DNA of 40,145 bases from an uncultured Pseudomonadota bacterium (GTDB lineage Bacteria > Pseudomonadota > Gammaproteobacteria > Xanthomonadales > Ahniellaceae), in the NCBI GenBank assembly GCA_937996755.1, contig CALKUS010000269.1, positions 1 through 40,145 on the forward strand, written 5' to 3'. Below, piece after piece: positions 8,241-15,375 of this stretch. The notes under the pieces were generated by a model that saw only the letters and a program-made list of their open reading frames with translations, ran no database searches and had not been told where the DNA came from. Both the position numbers and the translations under genes were made by a program. Each line of letters opens with the position of its first letter. The stretch's first letter is position 1.

Positions 8241-8560
8241 AGCAGCGGCACCAGCGCGCTCAGCGCGAGCGCCGGCAACGCGACGATGCCGAGCACGGCC
8301 GGCTTCGACTTCGCGGCGTCCAGCCAGCGCGGGAATCCGCCGCGATCGCTCGCGATCAGCACGAGGCCGGCAAGCATCGGCAGCACGAACGCCTGCAGCA
8401 GCAGCGCGAGCCACGACATCGCAGCGGGCGACATCGTGTGTGCGAGATACGTCGGCATCGCACCGGCGGTGCCGAGCAGGCACGTTCCGACGGCGGCGCG
8501 CTCACCGAGCCCGAGGAGGTTGTCGACGAGGGCGAGCTCGTCTTCGTTGAACATTCCCAT
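8237..8560 (-). CDS. Small multi-pass membrane protein, unknown
   Basis: 107 residues. An amphipathic N-terminus (MGMFNEDELALVDNLLGLGE) precedes about three hydrophobic segments: AAVGTCLLGTAGAMPTYLA, SWLALLLQAFVLPMLAGLVL and PAVLGIVALPALALSALVPL. No family is recognised. GGAACTGCG precedes the ATG at 8560; the ATG at 8554 is an alternative start two codons in. Its stop overlaps the GTG of the downstream Cys-containing protein, so the two products may act together at the membrane. Codon use is typical of the window. Confidence 0.6.
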   Translation of the reverse strand: MGMFNEDELALVDNLLGLGERAAVGTCLLGTAGAMPTYLAHTMSPAAMSWLALLLQAFVLPMLAGLVLIASDRGGFPRWLDAAKSKPAVLGIVALPALALSALVPLL

Positions 8561-9003
8561 CGCAGTTCCGAATCCTTCGCGGTTTGCACCGCGCTCGCGT
8601 CGATCGCGAGACTGCCGCACCACGCTCTCCTGCCCTGCCTGCCCGTCGTCCTGGCGCCGCGCGAAAGCGCATGCGTCCGGGCTGGGACACACCTTGCCAC
8701 AATTCAAAACCGATGTGGTGTGCGTTTCGTGGACGGCCCGGGCGAGCGGCGAAGGGCATCCTGCAAGGTCGCGGGACGATGCACGCCTGAAGCGTGCATG
8801 TTGCGTCGGGAAGGCTGGAATTTCCCTGCGCGGCATGCGGCTTGCCCACCAGCGGGCTCGGCCGTGGGAGGCGCCGCACGTCATCCTCCGTGAACTGGCG
8901 TAAAGACGGTGACTACGCGTTGCCGAACGGTTGCGCGCGCACCCGATCGACACGAGCCTGCAGTGAAGGCGTGCGCGGCGCGCCAGGCTCAGGAGATCTC
9001 GCG
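8561..9003. other. Gene-free region with inverted repeats, between divergent genes
   Basis: No convincing coding frame was found on either strand. It holds CCACA (8697-8701) and TGTGG (8714-8718) around an unusually AT-rich 12 nt (ATTCAAAACCGA), flanked by CACACC and GGTGTG. A hairpin follows: ATGCACGC (8779-8786), loop CTGAA, GCGTGCAT (8792-8799). It lies between the minus-strand membrane/secreted pair and the plus-strand EF-hand gene, so it should hold both promoters. A small RNA is possible but not shown. Confidence 0.4.
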
Positions 9004-9273
9004 ATGAAACGCATCCATCTCGTCTCGCTCGCGTTCGCGGGCGCCGTCGTGCTCGCCGGTTGCGCCAGCAACGACATCGACAAGCCCATGACGAACCAGG
9101 GCGAGGAAAAGCACTTCAACATCATGGACCGCAGCAAGGACGGCTACATCACGAAGGACGAGCTCGAGGCGGGCAACGAGCTGCTGATCTCGTTCGAGGC
9201 GCACGACCTCAACGGCGACGGCCGCATCTCCGAGCACGAGTTCGGCGAGTACATCGCCAACATCCCGGACTGA
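9004..9273 (+). CDS. EF-hand domain lipoprotein
   Basis: 89 residues. MKRIHLVSLAFAGAVVLAGC is a lipoprotein signal with lipobox LAGC (Cys20). Two EF-hand loops are visible: DRSKDGYITKDE (42-53) and the canonical DLNGDGRISEHE (68-79), separated by a helix (LEAGNELLISFEAH). A calcium-binding periplasmic or outer-membrane-anchored protein is expected. AGGAGATCTCGCG precedes the ATG. It is monocistronic, with a convergent DNA glycosylase gene downstream and a hairpin between the two. Its role (calcium buffering, sensing or adhesion) cannot be read from sequence. Confidence 0.88.
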   Translation: MKRIHLVSLAFAGAVVLAGCASNDIDKPMTNQGEEKHFNIMDRSKDGYITKDELEAGNELLISFEAHDLNGDGRISEHEFGEYIANIPD

Positions 9274-9286
9274 CGCCACTGCATTT

Positions 9287-9310
9287 CCGCATGGCCAGGT
9301 GACCATGCGG
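9287..9310. terminator. Hairpin between convergent genes
   Basis: CCGCATGG (9287-9294), 8-nt loop, CCATGCGG (9303-9310): a perfect 8-bp stem midway between the EF-hand stop (9273) and the glycosylase stop (9319). There is no clear T-run. Confidence 0.45.
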
Positions 9311-9318
9311 CGCTTCGC

Positions 9319-9852
9319 TTACGCCGCCTCGATGTAGGCGCGCAACCGCAGCCATTGCGCGAATTTGCGCGACGCATCGAGTGCGGCGTAAGCGGGGCTG
9401 GTCGACGGCAGCGCCTCGATCGCGATCCGCTCGCGCACCCCTTCCGCGAGCTGCGGCAACACGTGCCGTTTGAAGGCTTCGTTCGCCTTGCCGCCGTTGC
9501 ACGCCACGGCGCGTATCGTCCTTTCGCGCGCGAGCAACGCCGCGATTTCGTTCGGTACTTCCGACGCGCGCACGATCGCGCCGTCCAGGCTGCCTGCGCG
9601 CTCGCAGTGCTTCAGCACGTCCCAAACGGCGATGCCGGAGGCACGAAGGCGCGCAACGCGCTTTCCGTAGGACAGCTGCGATCCCGCGCCGCACAACTCG
9701 TCCATCACGCGCCAGAACAGGTTCTGCGGATGCGCGTAGTAGCGCTGCTCGGCGAGCGAACGCACGCCAGGCATCGAGCCGAGCACGAGCACGCGCGGGC
9801 GTCTGCCGAGGATGGGCGGGAAGCTCGTGCAGCGCGGCGGTGCGGCGGGCAT
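9319..9852 (-). CDS. DNA-deoxyinosine (hypoxanthine) glycosylase, UDG family 6
   Basis: 177 residues. Motifs of the family 6 (HDG) branch of the uracil-DNA glycosylase superfamily are visible in order: FPPILG, VLVLGSMPGVRSL, EQRYYAHPQNLFWRVM, GIAVWDVLKHCERAGSLD, ACNGGKA and LPSTSPAYA. These enzymes remove deaminated adenine (hypoxanthine) from DNA to start base-excision repair in the cytoplasm. The ATG at 9852 gives the family's usual short N-terminus before FPPILG, although no good Shine-Dalgarno is seen upstream. It is divergent from the secreted protein at 10042, with 189 nt between the two starts, and convergent with the EF-hand gene. Confidence 0.88.
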   Translation of the reverse strand: MPAAPPRCTSFPPILGRRPRVLVLGSMPGVRSLAEQRYYAHPQNLFWRVMDELCGAGSQLSYGKRVARLRASGIAVWDVLKHCERAGSLDGAIVRASEVPNEIAALLARERTIRAVACNGGKANEAFKRHVLPQLAEGVRERIAIEALPSTSPAYAALDASRKFAQWLRLRAYIEAA

Positions 9853-10041
9853 GACGGCGGATATGGTGTCCGGCGCGCCGCGGTTCCACCCCGTCGGGGC
9901 GGTTTCCGACAGCCGCGGCGGCTCGCCACTGGCGGAAACGGCCAGTAAGATAGCCAAACCGCCACTCCCGGCGCAGCCGGTCGGCGCGCAGTCTCTGCAC
10001 CACGCGGGAACCCCTCCTTTCCCCCGCGTCGGAGAATCACC

Positions 10042-10470
10042 ATGAACCGCTCGATCCGCGTTTCCCTCATCGCCGCCGCGGCGCTCGCGGCCGCCGGCGC
10101 GCAGGCGAAGCCGCGCGAGTCCGAACCGGTCTTCATCGCCGGCAGCCAGTACAGCGCGGTGCTGTCGCAGGCCGACCAGTCCTGGCGCCTGCTGCCGCTG
10201 GACGGCGCCGACGTCGAGCTGCGCTCGGCCAGCGCATCCTGCGCGACGAACGCCACGCTGGCGCGCGGCGTGTGGCTGGTGAGCCGCGACGCGTCCGGCC
10301 GCCTCGAGCTCATCGCTCCGTCGAGCACCGAGCTCGCCGACGGCGCGCCCGCCCACGTCGCGCTCGTCGCCTGCGGCGACACGGACGCGCGCTCGCCGGC
10401 GGTCGCGGCGCCGCGCGTGATCGTCGACTGGCTGTCCACGAGCGCCGGCGCGGTGTACGCCGATGAGTGA
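10042..10470 (+). CDS. Secreted protein of unknown function, coupled to the GlxA-type regulator
   Basis: 142 residues. MNRSIRVSLIAAAALAAAGAQA is a signal peptide. The mature part (KPRESEPVFIAGSQYSAVLS and onward) looks like a small beta-rich domain with two Cys (ASASCATNATL and ALVACGDTD), which may form a disulfide. CGGAGAATCACC precedes the ATG. The stop codon lies inside the next gene: ATGAGTGA holds both the ATG at 10463 and the TGA ending at 10470, so the transcriptional regulator is probably coupled to it. I recognise no family. The coupling suggests that both belong to one response. Confidence 0.75.
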   Translation: MNRSIRVSLIAAAALAAAGAQAKPRESEPVFIAGSQYSAVLSQADQSWRLLPLDGADVELRSASASCATNATLARGVWLVSRDASGRLELIAPSSTELADGAPAHVALVACGDTDARSPAVAAPRVIVDWLSTSAGAVYADE

Positions 10471-11464
10471 AAGGTCGCTGCGCCTCGGCATCCTCGCGTT
10501 CGACGGCTGCATGCTGTCGAGCATCGCGGGGCCGATCGATGCGCTGCGTGTCGCGCAGAAGCTTGCGCAGATCCGCGATCCGGCCACGTCGCTGCGCCTG
10601 GAAGGCGTCGCGATCAGCGCGCGCGGCGAAAGCCGCGTGCGCACGTCGTGCGGCCTCGACCTCGCGGGCCTCGTGGCGAACGACATCGTGCCGGACGTGC
10701 TGCTGGTGCCCGGGATCATGCACGACGGCCCGGAAGGACTCTCGCGCGGCGCCGAGGCGATGGTCGCCGAGCGCGAGTACATGCGCGCGATCGCGGCGCG
10801 CGGCATCGAGGTCGCGGGCGCCTGCAGCGGTACCTGGCTGGTCGCAGCCGCAGGCCTGCTGGACGGGCGCAAGGCGACCACGTCGTGGTGGCTCGCCGGC
10901 GCATTCCGGAAGCGTTTCCCGCGCGTCGACCTGACGCCGGAAGCGATGGTCGTCGAGGACGGCGGCATCACGACCACGGGCGCATCCACGGCCGTGCTGA
11001 CGCTCGTGATGCGGCTGATCGCGCGCACCGCCGGCGACGACCTCGCGCAGCAGACGTCGCGCATGCTGGTGATCGACGCAGAGCGGCAGAGCCAGGCGCC
11101 GTACGTGTCGCTCGCGCTCATGGAGCAGCCGCGCAGCTCGATGGGCGAGCGCGCCGAGAAATTCCTGCATCGCGAGCTCCACCGCGACATCAGCGTGGCC
11201 GAGCTCGCCGCGCATTGCCGCACGTCGGAGCGTTCCCTGCTGCGCCACTTCCGCAGCACCTGGGGCACGACGCCGATCTCGCACATCCAGCACCTGCGCG
11301 TGGAACGCGCGAAGGCGTTGCTCGAGACGACGCACCTGTCGTTCGACGAGATCGTCGGGCGCTGCGGCTACAGCGACGTGTCGAGCTTCCGCAAGCTGTT
11401 CAAGCGCGCGACGTCCGTCACGCCCGCGGACTACCGCGAGCGCTTCCGGCTGCGCGCGCGCTGA
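10463..11464 (+). CDS. GlxA-type transcriptional regulator (DJ-1/PfpI + AraC)
   Basis: 333 residues. Residues 5-190 form a DJ-1/PfpI amidotransferase-like domain with the nucleophile-elbow Cys121 in AGACSGTW, then LLDGRKATTSWWLAGAFRKR and ITTTGASTAVLTLVMRLI. Residues 230-330 form an AraC/XylS DNA-binding domain with two helix-turn-helix units (SVAELAAHCRTSERSLLRHF and FDEIVGRCGYSDVSSFRKLF) and the closing VTPADYRERF. GlxA/CdhR/ArgR-like members regulate catabolism of nitrogen compounds such as carnitine, choline or arginine. The ligand here is unknown. The start overlaps the upstream gene by 8 nt. A small hairpin (GAGCCC-AGAC-GGGCTC, 11463-11478) coincides with the stop codon. Confidence 0.92.
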   Translation: MSERSLRLGILAFDGCMLSSIAGPIDALRVAQKLAQIRDPATSLRLEGVAISARGESRVRTSCGLDLAGLVANDIVPDVLLVPGIMHDGPEGLSRGAEAMVAEREYMRAIAARGIEVAGACSGTWLVAAAGLLDGRKATTSWWLAGAFRKRFPRVDLTPEAMVVEDGGITTTGASTAVLTLVMRLIARTAGDDLAQQTSRMLVIDAERQSQAPYVSLALMEQPRSSMGERAEKFLHRELHRDISVAELAAHCRTSERSLLRHFRSTWGTTPISHIQHLRVERAKALLETTHLSFDEIVGRCGYSDVSSFRKLFKRATSVTPADYRERFRLRAR

Positions 11465-11491
11465 GCCCAGACGGGCTCGGAAGAATCGTCC

Positions 11492-11515
11492 ACCGTTGCA
11501 GTTCTTTGCAACGGT
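11492..11515. promoter_or_regulatory. 9-bp inverted repeat upstream of the 85-aa gene
   Basis: ACCGTTGCA (11492-11500), 6-nt spacer GTTCTT, TGCAACGGT (11507-11515): a perfect dyad. It lies 27 nt after the GlxA-type gene and 51 nt before the next ATG. A possible -35 (TTGCAA, 11506-11511) overlaps its right arm, and TAGTCT (11531-11536) is a candidate -10 with a long 19-nt spacer. It could be an operator, perhaps for the adjacent AraC protein, or a weak terminator. Confidence 0.45.
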
Positions 11516-11566
11516 GTCGTGCATTCGGACTAGTCTCGTGCCGTGGGGGTTTTTCCGGAGTGCAAC

Positions 11567-11824
11567 ATGCGCAGCTACGCCGTGCAGCGTGCATCCATCC
11601 CGATCCGCCCGGGTGTCGCAGGCTGGACGCTGTCGGTGGACGGTGGCCTGCTGAGCGTGTTCCTCGACTGCGCGGAGGCGCTGTCGGTGGCGACGCGGCT
11701 CGCCGAGTCGGACTGGCGCCTGCGTTCGACGCCGGCGCAGGTGTTGCTCGCCGACGAGCGCGGCGACGGCGACGGCGAGATCCTGAACAGTTTCGGCGAC
11801 CAATACACGCGGCGCGTCGGCTGA
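11567..11824 (+). CDS. Small protein of unknown function
   Basis: 85 residues from the ATG at 11567, supported by CCGGAGTGCAAC; an ATG at 11543 lacks such support. MRSYAVQRASIPIRPGVAGW, then TLSVDGGLLSVFLDCAEALS, alternating strands and one helix, and an acidic DERGDGDGE turn suggest a small alpha/beta fold loosely like DUF2188 proteins; this is a weak resemblance only. It has no signal peptide and is probably cytoplasmic. It appears monocistronic with its own promoter and a convergent DMT gene downstream. Confidence 0.65.
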   Translation: MRSYAVQRASIPIRPGVAGWTLSVDGGLLSVFLDCAEALSVATRLAESDWRLRSTPAQVLLADERGDGDGEILNSFGDQYTRRVG

Positions 11825-11843
11825 GCGCGACGAGCCCGATCGA

Positions 11844-12734
11844 TCACGGGCGTTCCGCTTCCACGTGCACCCGTTCGCGGTGCACGAGGTAGACGCCGGC
11901 CGCGATGATCACGGCGGCACCCGCGAGCATGCGCCACGCCGGCGCGACGCTCCACACGAACCAGTCCAGCGCGAGGCCCCACGCGAGCGCCGTGTATTCG
12001 AACGGCGCGATCACCGACGCTTCGCCGCGGCGGAACGCTTCCGTGATCGCGTATTGACCGAGCGCGCCCGTGACCGCGACGCCCGCGATCACCGGCCAAT
12101 CGCCGAACCGCAGTGCCTGCCAGTTCGGTGCGGCGAGCGCACCGGCGCCGATCGCCATCATCGCGGTGAGCCAGAACATCATCGACTGCGTGGAATCCGT
12201 GCGCGCGAGCATTCGCACGGTGATCGCGGAAACCGCGTAGGCCACGGAGGCCAGCAGCGTCGCCACGCCGGCCAGCGTGAGCACGCCCTCGCCGGTCGGC
12301 TTCAGCACGATCAGCACACCGCCCATGCCGACGCCGATCGCGACCCAGCGCCGCCACTCCACGTGCTCGCCGAGGATCGGGACCGACAGCGCCGTGATCA
12401 GCAACGGCGCCACGAAGAAGATGCTGTACGCATCGGCCAGCGGCAGTCGCTTCAGCGCATAGGCGAACAGCGACAACATCGCCACGCCCAGGACGCCGCG
12501 CAGCAGGTGCAGCGGCCAGCGCACGCGCAGCAGCCCGGCGAACGCGCCACGCCACGCGATCCACGCGACGACGATCGGCAGCGACGCGCACGCGCGCAGC
12601 GCGGTGACCTGCAATGGCGGGTAGTGCGCGGCGAGCTGCTTCAGCCCGCCGTCCATCAGCGCGAGCAAGCCCACCGCGGCGATCATCGCCACGATCCCCG
12701 CGCGGTTCTCGCGCGCGCGCGCCGCGCGGCTCAT
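11844..12734 (-). CDS. DMT-superfamily exporter (EamA family)
   Basis: 296 residues with about ten hydrophobic segments arranged as two EamA repeats. The first half contains GIVAMIAAVGLLALMDGGLK, VTALRACASLPIVVAWIAW and FFVAPLLITALSVPILGEHV. The second half contains TLAGVATLLASVAYAVSAIT and VIAPFEYTALAWGLALDWFV. LPLADAYSIFFVAPL and LGEHVEWRRW are typical of EamA/RhaT-like drug/metabolite transporters in the inner membrane. The substrate is unknown. CGGGGAGCGCGC precedes the ATG at 12734; a GTG ten codons upstream is possible. It is divergent from a 68-residue gene, with an 8-bp inverted repeat between the two. Confidence 0.9.
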   Translation of the reverse strand: MSRAARARENRAGIVAMIAAVGLLALMDGGLKQLAAHYPPLQVTALRACASLPIVVAWIAWRGAFAGLLRVRWPLHLLRGVLGVAMLSLFAYALKRLPLADAYSIFFVAPLLITALSVPILGEHVEWRRWVAIGVGMGGVLIVLKPTGEGVLTLAGVATLLASVAYAVSAITVRMLARTDSTQSMMFWLTAMMAIGAGALAAPNWQALRFGDWPVIAGVAVTGALGQYAITEAFRRGEASVIAPFEYTALAWGLALDWFVWSVAPAWRMLAGAAVIIAAGVYLVHRERVHVEAERP

Positions 12735-12751
12735 GCGCGCTCCCCGCGTTT

Positions 12752-12790
12752 GCAATCGCGACACGTTTTGCCATGCGGCACGGCGATTGC
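12752..12790. promoter_or_regulatory. Inverted repeat between divergent genes
   Basis: GCAATCGC (12752-12759) and GCGATTGC (12783-12790), 23 nt apart, lie in the short divergent promoter region of the DMT exporter and the 68-aa gene. An operator is possible; an 8-bp match alone is weak. Confidence 0.25.
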
Positions 12791-12821
12791 TACGCCGGCG
12801 ACAGGGAACGGGAGCAAGGCC

Positions 12822-13028
12822 ATGAACGACGAGCGCGAAGACATCGTGCCGGAATGGGACGGAGAGGACTCCGCCGACGTGATGCGGCGCGCCGAGCGCG
12901 TCGACTTCGCACTGCGCATCGCCCAGAGCCTCGGCGCGGCAGGCCAGGCGCGGCCGCTCGCGATCGCGTTCCAGGAAACCGTGTCCCGCGTGTTGCCGCC
13001 CGGCGACGGCAGCGGGCCGGCCGCGTGA
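12822..13028 (+). CDS. Small acidic protein, unknown
   Basis: 68 residues: MNDEREDIVPEWDGEDSADV, then MRRAERVDFALRIAQSLGAA and a Pro/Gly-rich end. It is acidic at the N-terminus with one amphipathic helix and no signal peptide or membrane segment. GGGAGCAAGGCC precedes the ATG. Codon use fits the window, and its position between a divergent promoter and a convergent hairpin supports a real gene. No family is recognised. Confidence 0.6.
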   Translation: MNDEREDIVPEWDGEDSADVMRRAERVDFALRIAQSLGAAGQARPLAIAFQETVSRVLPPGDGSGPAA

Positions 13029-13070
13029 GCGGGCCCCGTTCCGCCGGTCATCGCGTCCGCAGGGCCCGCT
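13028..13070. terminator. Long-loop hairpin between convergent genes
   Basis: AGCGGGCCC (13028-13036) pairs perfectly with GGGCCCGCT (13062-13070). The pair fills the whole gap between the 68-aa gene and the PAN-domain lipoprotein gene. The 25-nt loop and lack of a T-run make it a weak terminator by standard rules. Confidence 0.4.
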
Positions 13071-13451
13071 TCAGCGCGCGCCCGACGTGCAGCATTCGTT
13101 GCCTTCGGGGTCCGGAGCCGGATTCTTGAGCCAGCAGCGCGCCTTCTCGCCCTGCACGCCGGGCGCGACGTAGGTATAGGCCCGGCATTCGTCGTCGTCG
13201 CGGCAGGCAGCGCGGCACAGCTCGGCATCGGGCGCATCCAGGTCGAAATCGCGGTAGTCGCTGCCCGGGCGGTCCATGCCGGGCTCCATCGTGAGGCCGT
13301 GCGCGGCCGCGGGCACGTCGCCCGGTGCGCGTTCGGGTGCGGTCGTCGGCGCGGGCGGCGCGGCCGTTGGCGCGGCCGGTGGCGTGGAATCGCCGCACGC
13401 GACGAGCGCGAGGGACACCAGCAGGATTGCCGTCAGGCCGCGCATGCGCAT
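13071..13451 (-). CDS. PAN/Apple-domain lipoprotein
   Basis: 126 residues. MRMRGLTAILLVSLALVACG is a lipoprotein signal with lipobox LVAC (Cys19). A Pro/Ala/Thr linker follows (STPPAAPTAAPPAPTTAPER), then a PAN-like domain: GSDYRDFDLDAPDAELCRAA, CRDDDECRAYTYVAPG, KARCWLKN and a final NECCTSG. The Cys pattern and the D-C-x-AYTY-x-C-WLK order fit PAN_4-type carbohydrate- or protein-binding domains. It is probably anchored in the outer membrane. CGAGGAGTCGCCACC precedes the ATG at 13451. It lies 76 nt downstream of the DUF885 gene on the same strand. Confidence 0.82.
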   Translation of the reverse strand: MRMRGLTAILLVSLALVACGDSTPPAAPTAAPPAPTTAPERAPGDVPAAAHGLTMEPGMDRPGSDYRDFDLDAPDAELCRAACRDDDECRAYTYVAPGVQGEKARCWLKNPAPDPEGNECCTSGAR

Positions 13452-13527
13452 GGTGGCGACTCCTCGCGCGGCGCATCGCCGCGGCGCGCCCATTGTCGGA
13501 ACGCGCCGCTCGCGCCGCAAGCGGCCG

Positions 13528-15288
13528 TCACCTGGCGCGTTGCGCGGGCACGAACTCCTCGCGCACCGCCTTCGCCAGCAGGTCGGGCGGCAGCATGCCC
13601 TGGCCGAGCAGGAAGTTGTTGTAGGCGAGTCGGTCGAACTTCGCGCCGAGCGCCAGCTCGGTTTCGAGGCGCAGCTCGAGGATGCGCGAGTAGCCGTAGA
13701 AGTAGGCGCCGGCCTGCGCCGGCTGGCGGAACTGGTAGCGGTCGAGCTCCTGCCGAGCCATCGCTTCGGAAAGCACGACATCCTGGACCAGCAGGTCGTG
13801 CGCGCGCTCGCGCGTGACCAGGCCGAGGTTCAGCATCGGGTCGAGCGTCGCGCGCGCCGCGCGCAGCAGGCGGAACTGCAGCGCGACGAGCTGCCCCTCG
13901 ACGGGCTCGAACGGCACCATTTCGGCTTCCGCGTACAGCGCCCAGCCTTCGGTGTTCACCGAGGTGCGCGCGAAGAAGCTGCGCGCGAGCGAGATGCCGC
14001 GCTCCACCATCGAAGTGAACTGCAGCTCGTGCCCGGGCCGGCCCTCGTGCGCCGACAGCGTCCATGCCGCGGCCTCGTAGGTGAAGTCGTCGTAGCTCTC
14101 GGACTTCGCGCCGTCGGACTGCGGATTGGACAGCGGCAGCACGAACTGGCCCTGCTCGCCCTTGTTGCCGATGATCGGCGCGGACTGGAAGTGCGGCGCC
14201 GGCTGCGCGGCGTTTTCGGCCGCGCTGCCGATGCGCATCACCATCGGCCGCTTCGGCACGTCGACGACCTTGCCGTCGCGGATGCGCTGCTCGAGCTTGC
14301 CGATGACTTCCCTGTAGTACGGGACGATCTTCGCCTCGTCGAGCTGCTTGCGCTTCAGTGCGCGCAGCACGTCGCGGTAGTCGGTGGCGTCGATGCCCTG
14401 CTGCTTCGCCACGATCGGCGCGAGCTGCTGCATCGCTGCGCGGGTCTCCATGAACTCCAGCTGCGCGCGCGCCACGAGCGCCTCGGGCGCGATATCGATG
14501 CCCACCTGGCGCAGGCGGAACGCGTAGTAGTCGCGCGGCAGCGTGGGATCGGTGCGCGTGCGCGGCAGTACCACTTCCTGCACCCACTTCGCGTGGTCGG
14601 CGAGCTGCCGGTCGAGCAGGTCCAGCGCAGCGTCGGCGCCTTCGATCTTCGCCTGCGCGAACAGCTCGCGGATGCCCTTGCCGTAGGTGGGCAGGTTGGC
14701 GAGCGACTGCACGATCTCCGCGCGCAGCGGCCCGAGCAGCGTCGGGTTGGCGAAGCTCTCCTCGAAACGCGCCGCTGCCTGCTGCGTGAGCGGGGTGACG
14801 CCTTCCACCATGCCGACGTAGCGGCGCAGTCGCTCGAGCGCGGCCTGCTTGCGCGACGCCGGGTTCTGCGGATCGAGCAGGCGCTGCAGGCCGTTGAACA
14901 TGAGGCGCGGCGCGTCGGTCCACGGGCGCATGAACTGCGCCTCGACCTCGATGCCTTCGCGCTGGCGCGCGATCGCGTCGAGCATGATCGCGATGTCCTG
15001 CTTCACGCGCGGATCGGCTTCCGCCGCATTGCGGCGCTCGAGCTCGGCGCGTGCCGCCTCGAGCGCAGCGAGCTGTCGTTCGTCGCGCCGCGGGCCGAGG
15101 TCGGCGGCCTGCGTGTCGTAGGCGACCAGGCCCACGCCGGAAGCCTGCTCGGGCGAGAACTTCGCGTTCGCTTCCAGCAGCACCTGCGCGTGCGCGTCGC
15201 TCGCGGCCACCCACTTCGGAGCGGCGTCGCCGAATGCTGCGATCGGCGCAAGCAGCAAGAGGGCGAGCGCGTATTTGATCCGTCCCAT
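13528..15288 (-). CDS. DUF885 family secreted metallopeptidase-like protein
   Basis: 586 residues. MGRIKYALALLLLAPIAAFG is a signal peptide. The body is mostly helical and ends with the DUF885 signature: HEGRPGHELQ (His414, Glu415, His420) and NTEGWALYAE (Glu447) form a zinc-peptidase-like site in an M3-type arrangement, followed by RLLRAARATLDPMLNLGL and QPAQAGAYFYGYSRILELR. These features are conserved in DUF885 proteins, which are thought to be peptidases; few have been tested. CCGGAGAGCCGGCG precedes the ATG at 15288. The location is periplasmic. Neighbours on the same strand are the PAN lipoprotein and the PadR pair, with gaps large enough for separate promoters. Confidence 0.88.
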   Translation of the reverse strand: MGRIKYALALLLLAPIAAFGDAAPKWVAASDAHAQVLLEANAKFSPEQASGVGLVAYDTQAADLGPRRDERQLAALEAARAELERRNAAEADPRVKQDIAIMLDAIARQREGIEVEAQFMRPWTDAPRLMFNGLQRLLDPQNPASRKQAALERLRRYVGMVEGVTPLTQQAAARFEESFANPTLLGPLRAEIVQSLANLPTYGKGIRELFAQAKIEGADAALDLLDRQLADHAKWVQEVVLPRTRTDPTLPRDYYAFRLRQVGIDIAPEALVARAQLEFMETRAAMQQLAPIVAKQQGIDATDYRDVLRALKRKQLDEAKIVPYYREVIGKLEQRIRDGKVVDVPKRPMVMRIGSAAENAAQPAPHFQSAPIIGNKGEQGQFVLPLSNPQSDGAKSESYDDFTYEAAAWTLSAHEGRPGHELQFTSMVERGISLARSFFARTSVNTEGWALYAEAEMVPFEPVEGQLVALQFRLLRAARATLDPMLNLGLVTRERAHDLLVQDVVLSEAMARQELDRYQFRQPAQAGAYFYGYSRILELRLETELALGAKFDRLAYNNFLLGQGMLPPDLLAKAVREEFVPAQRAR

Positions 15289-15375
15289 CGCCGGCTCTCC
15301 GGAAAAGAGAGCCGACGCTACAAACTCGCACCCCCCGCCGGCAAGCGACACGACGTCACGGGTATCCGTTCCTGC

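Noticed and set aside
7911..8560. Toxin-antitoxin pair
   Set aside because: The overlap and small size fit, but one protein is a multi-pass membrane protein and the other has a signal peptide, and neither matches a known TA family.
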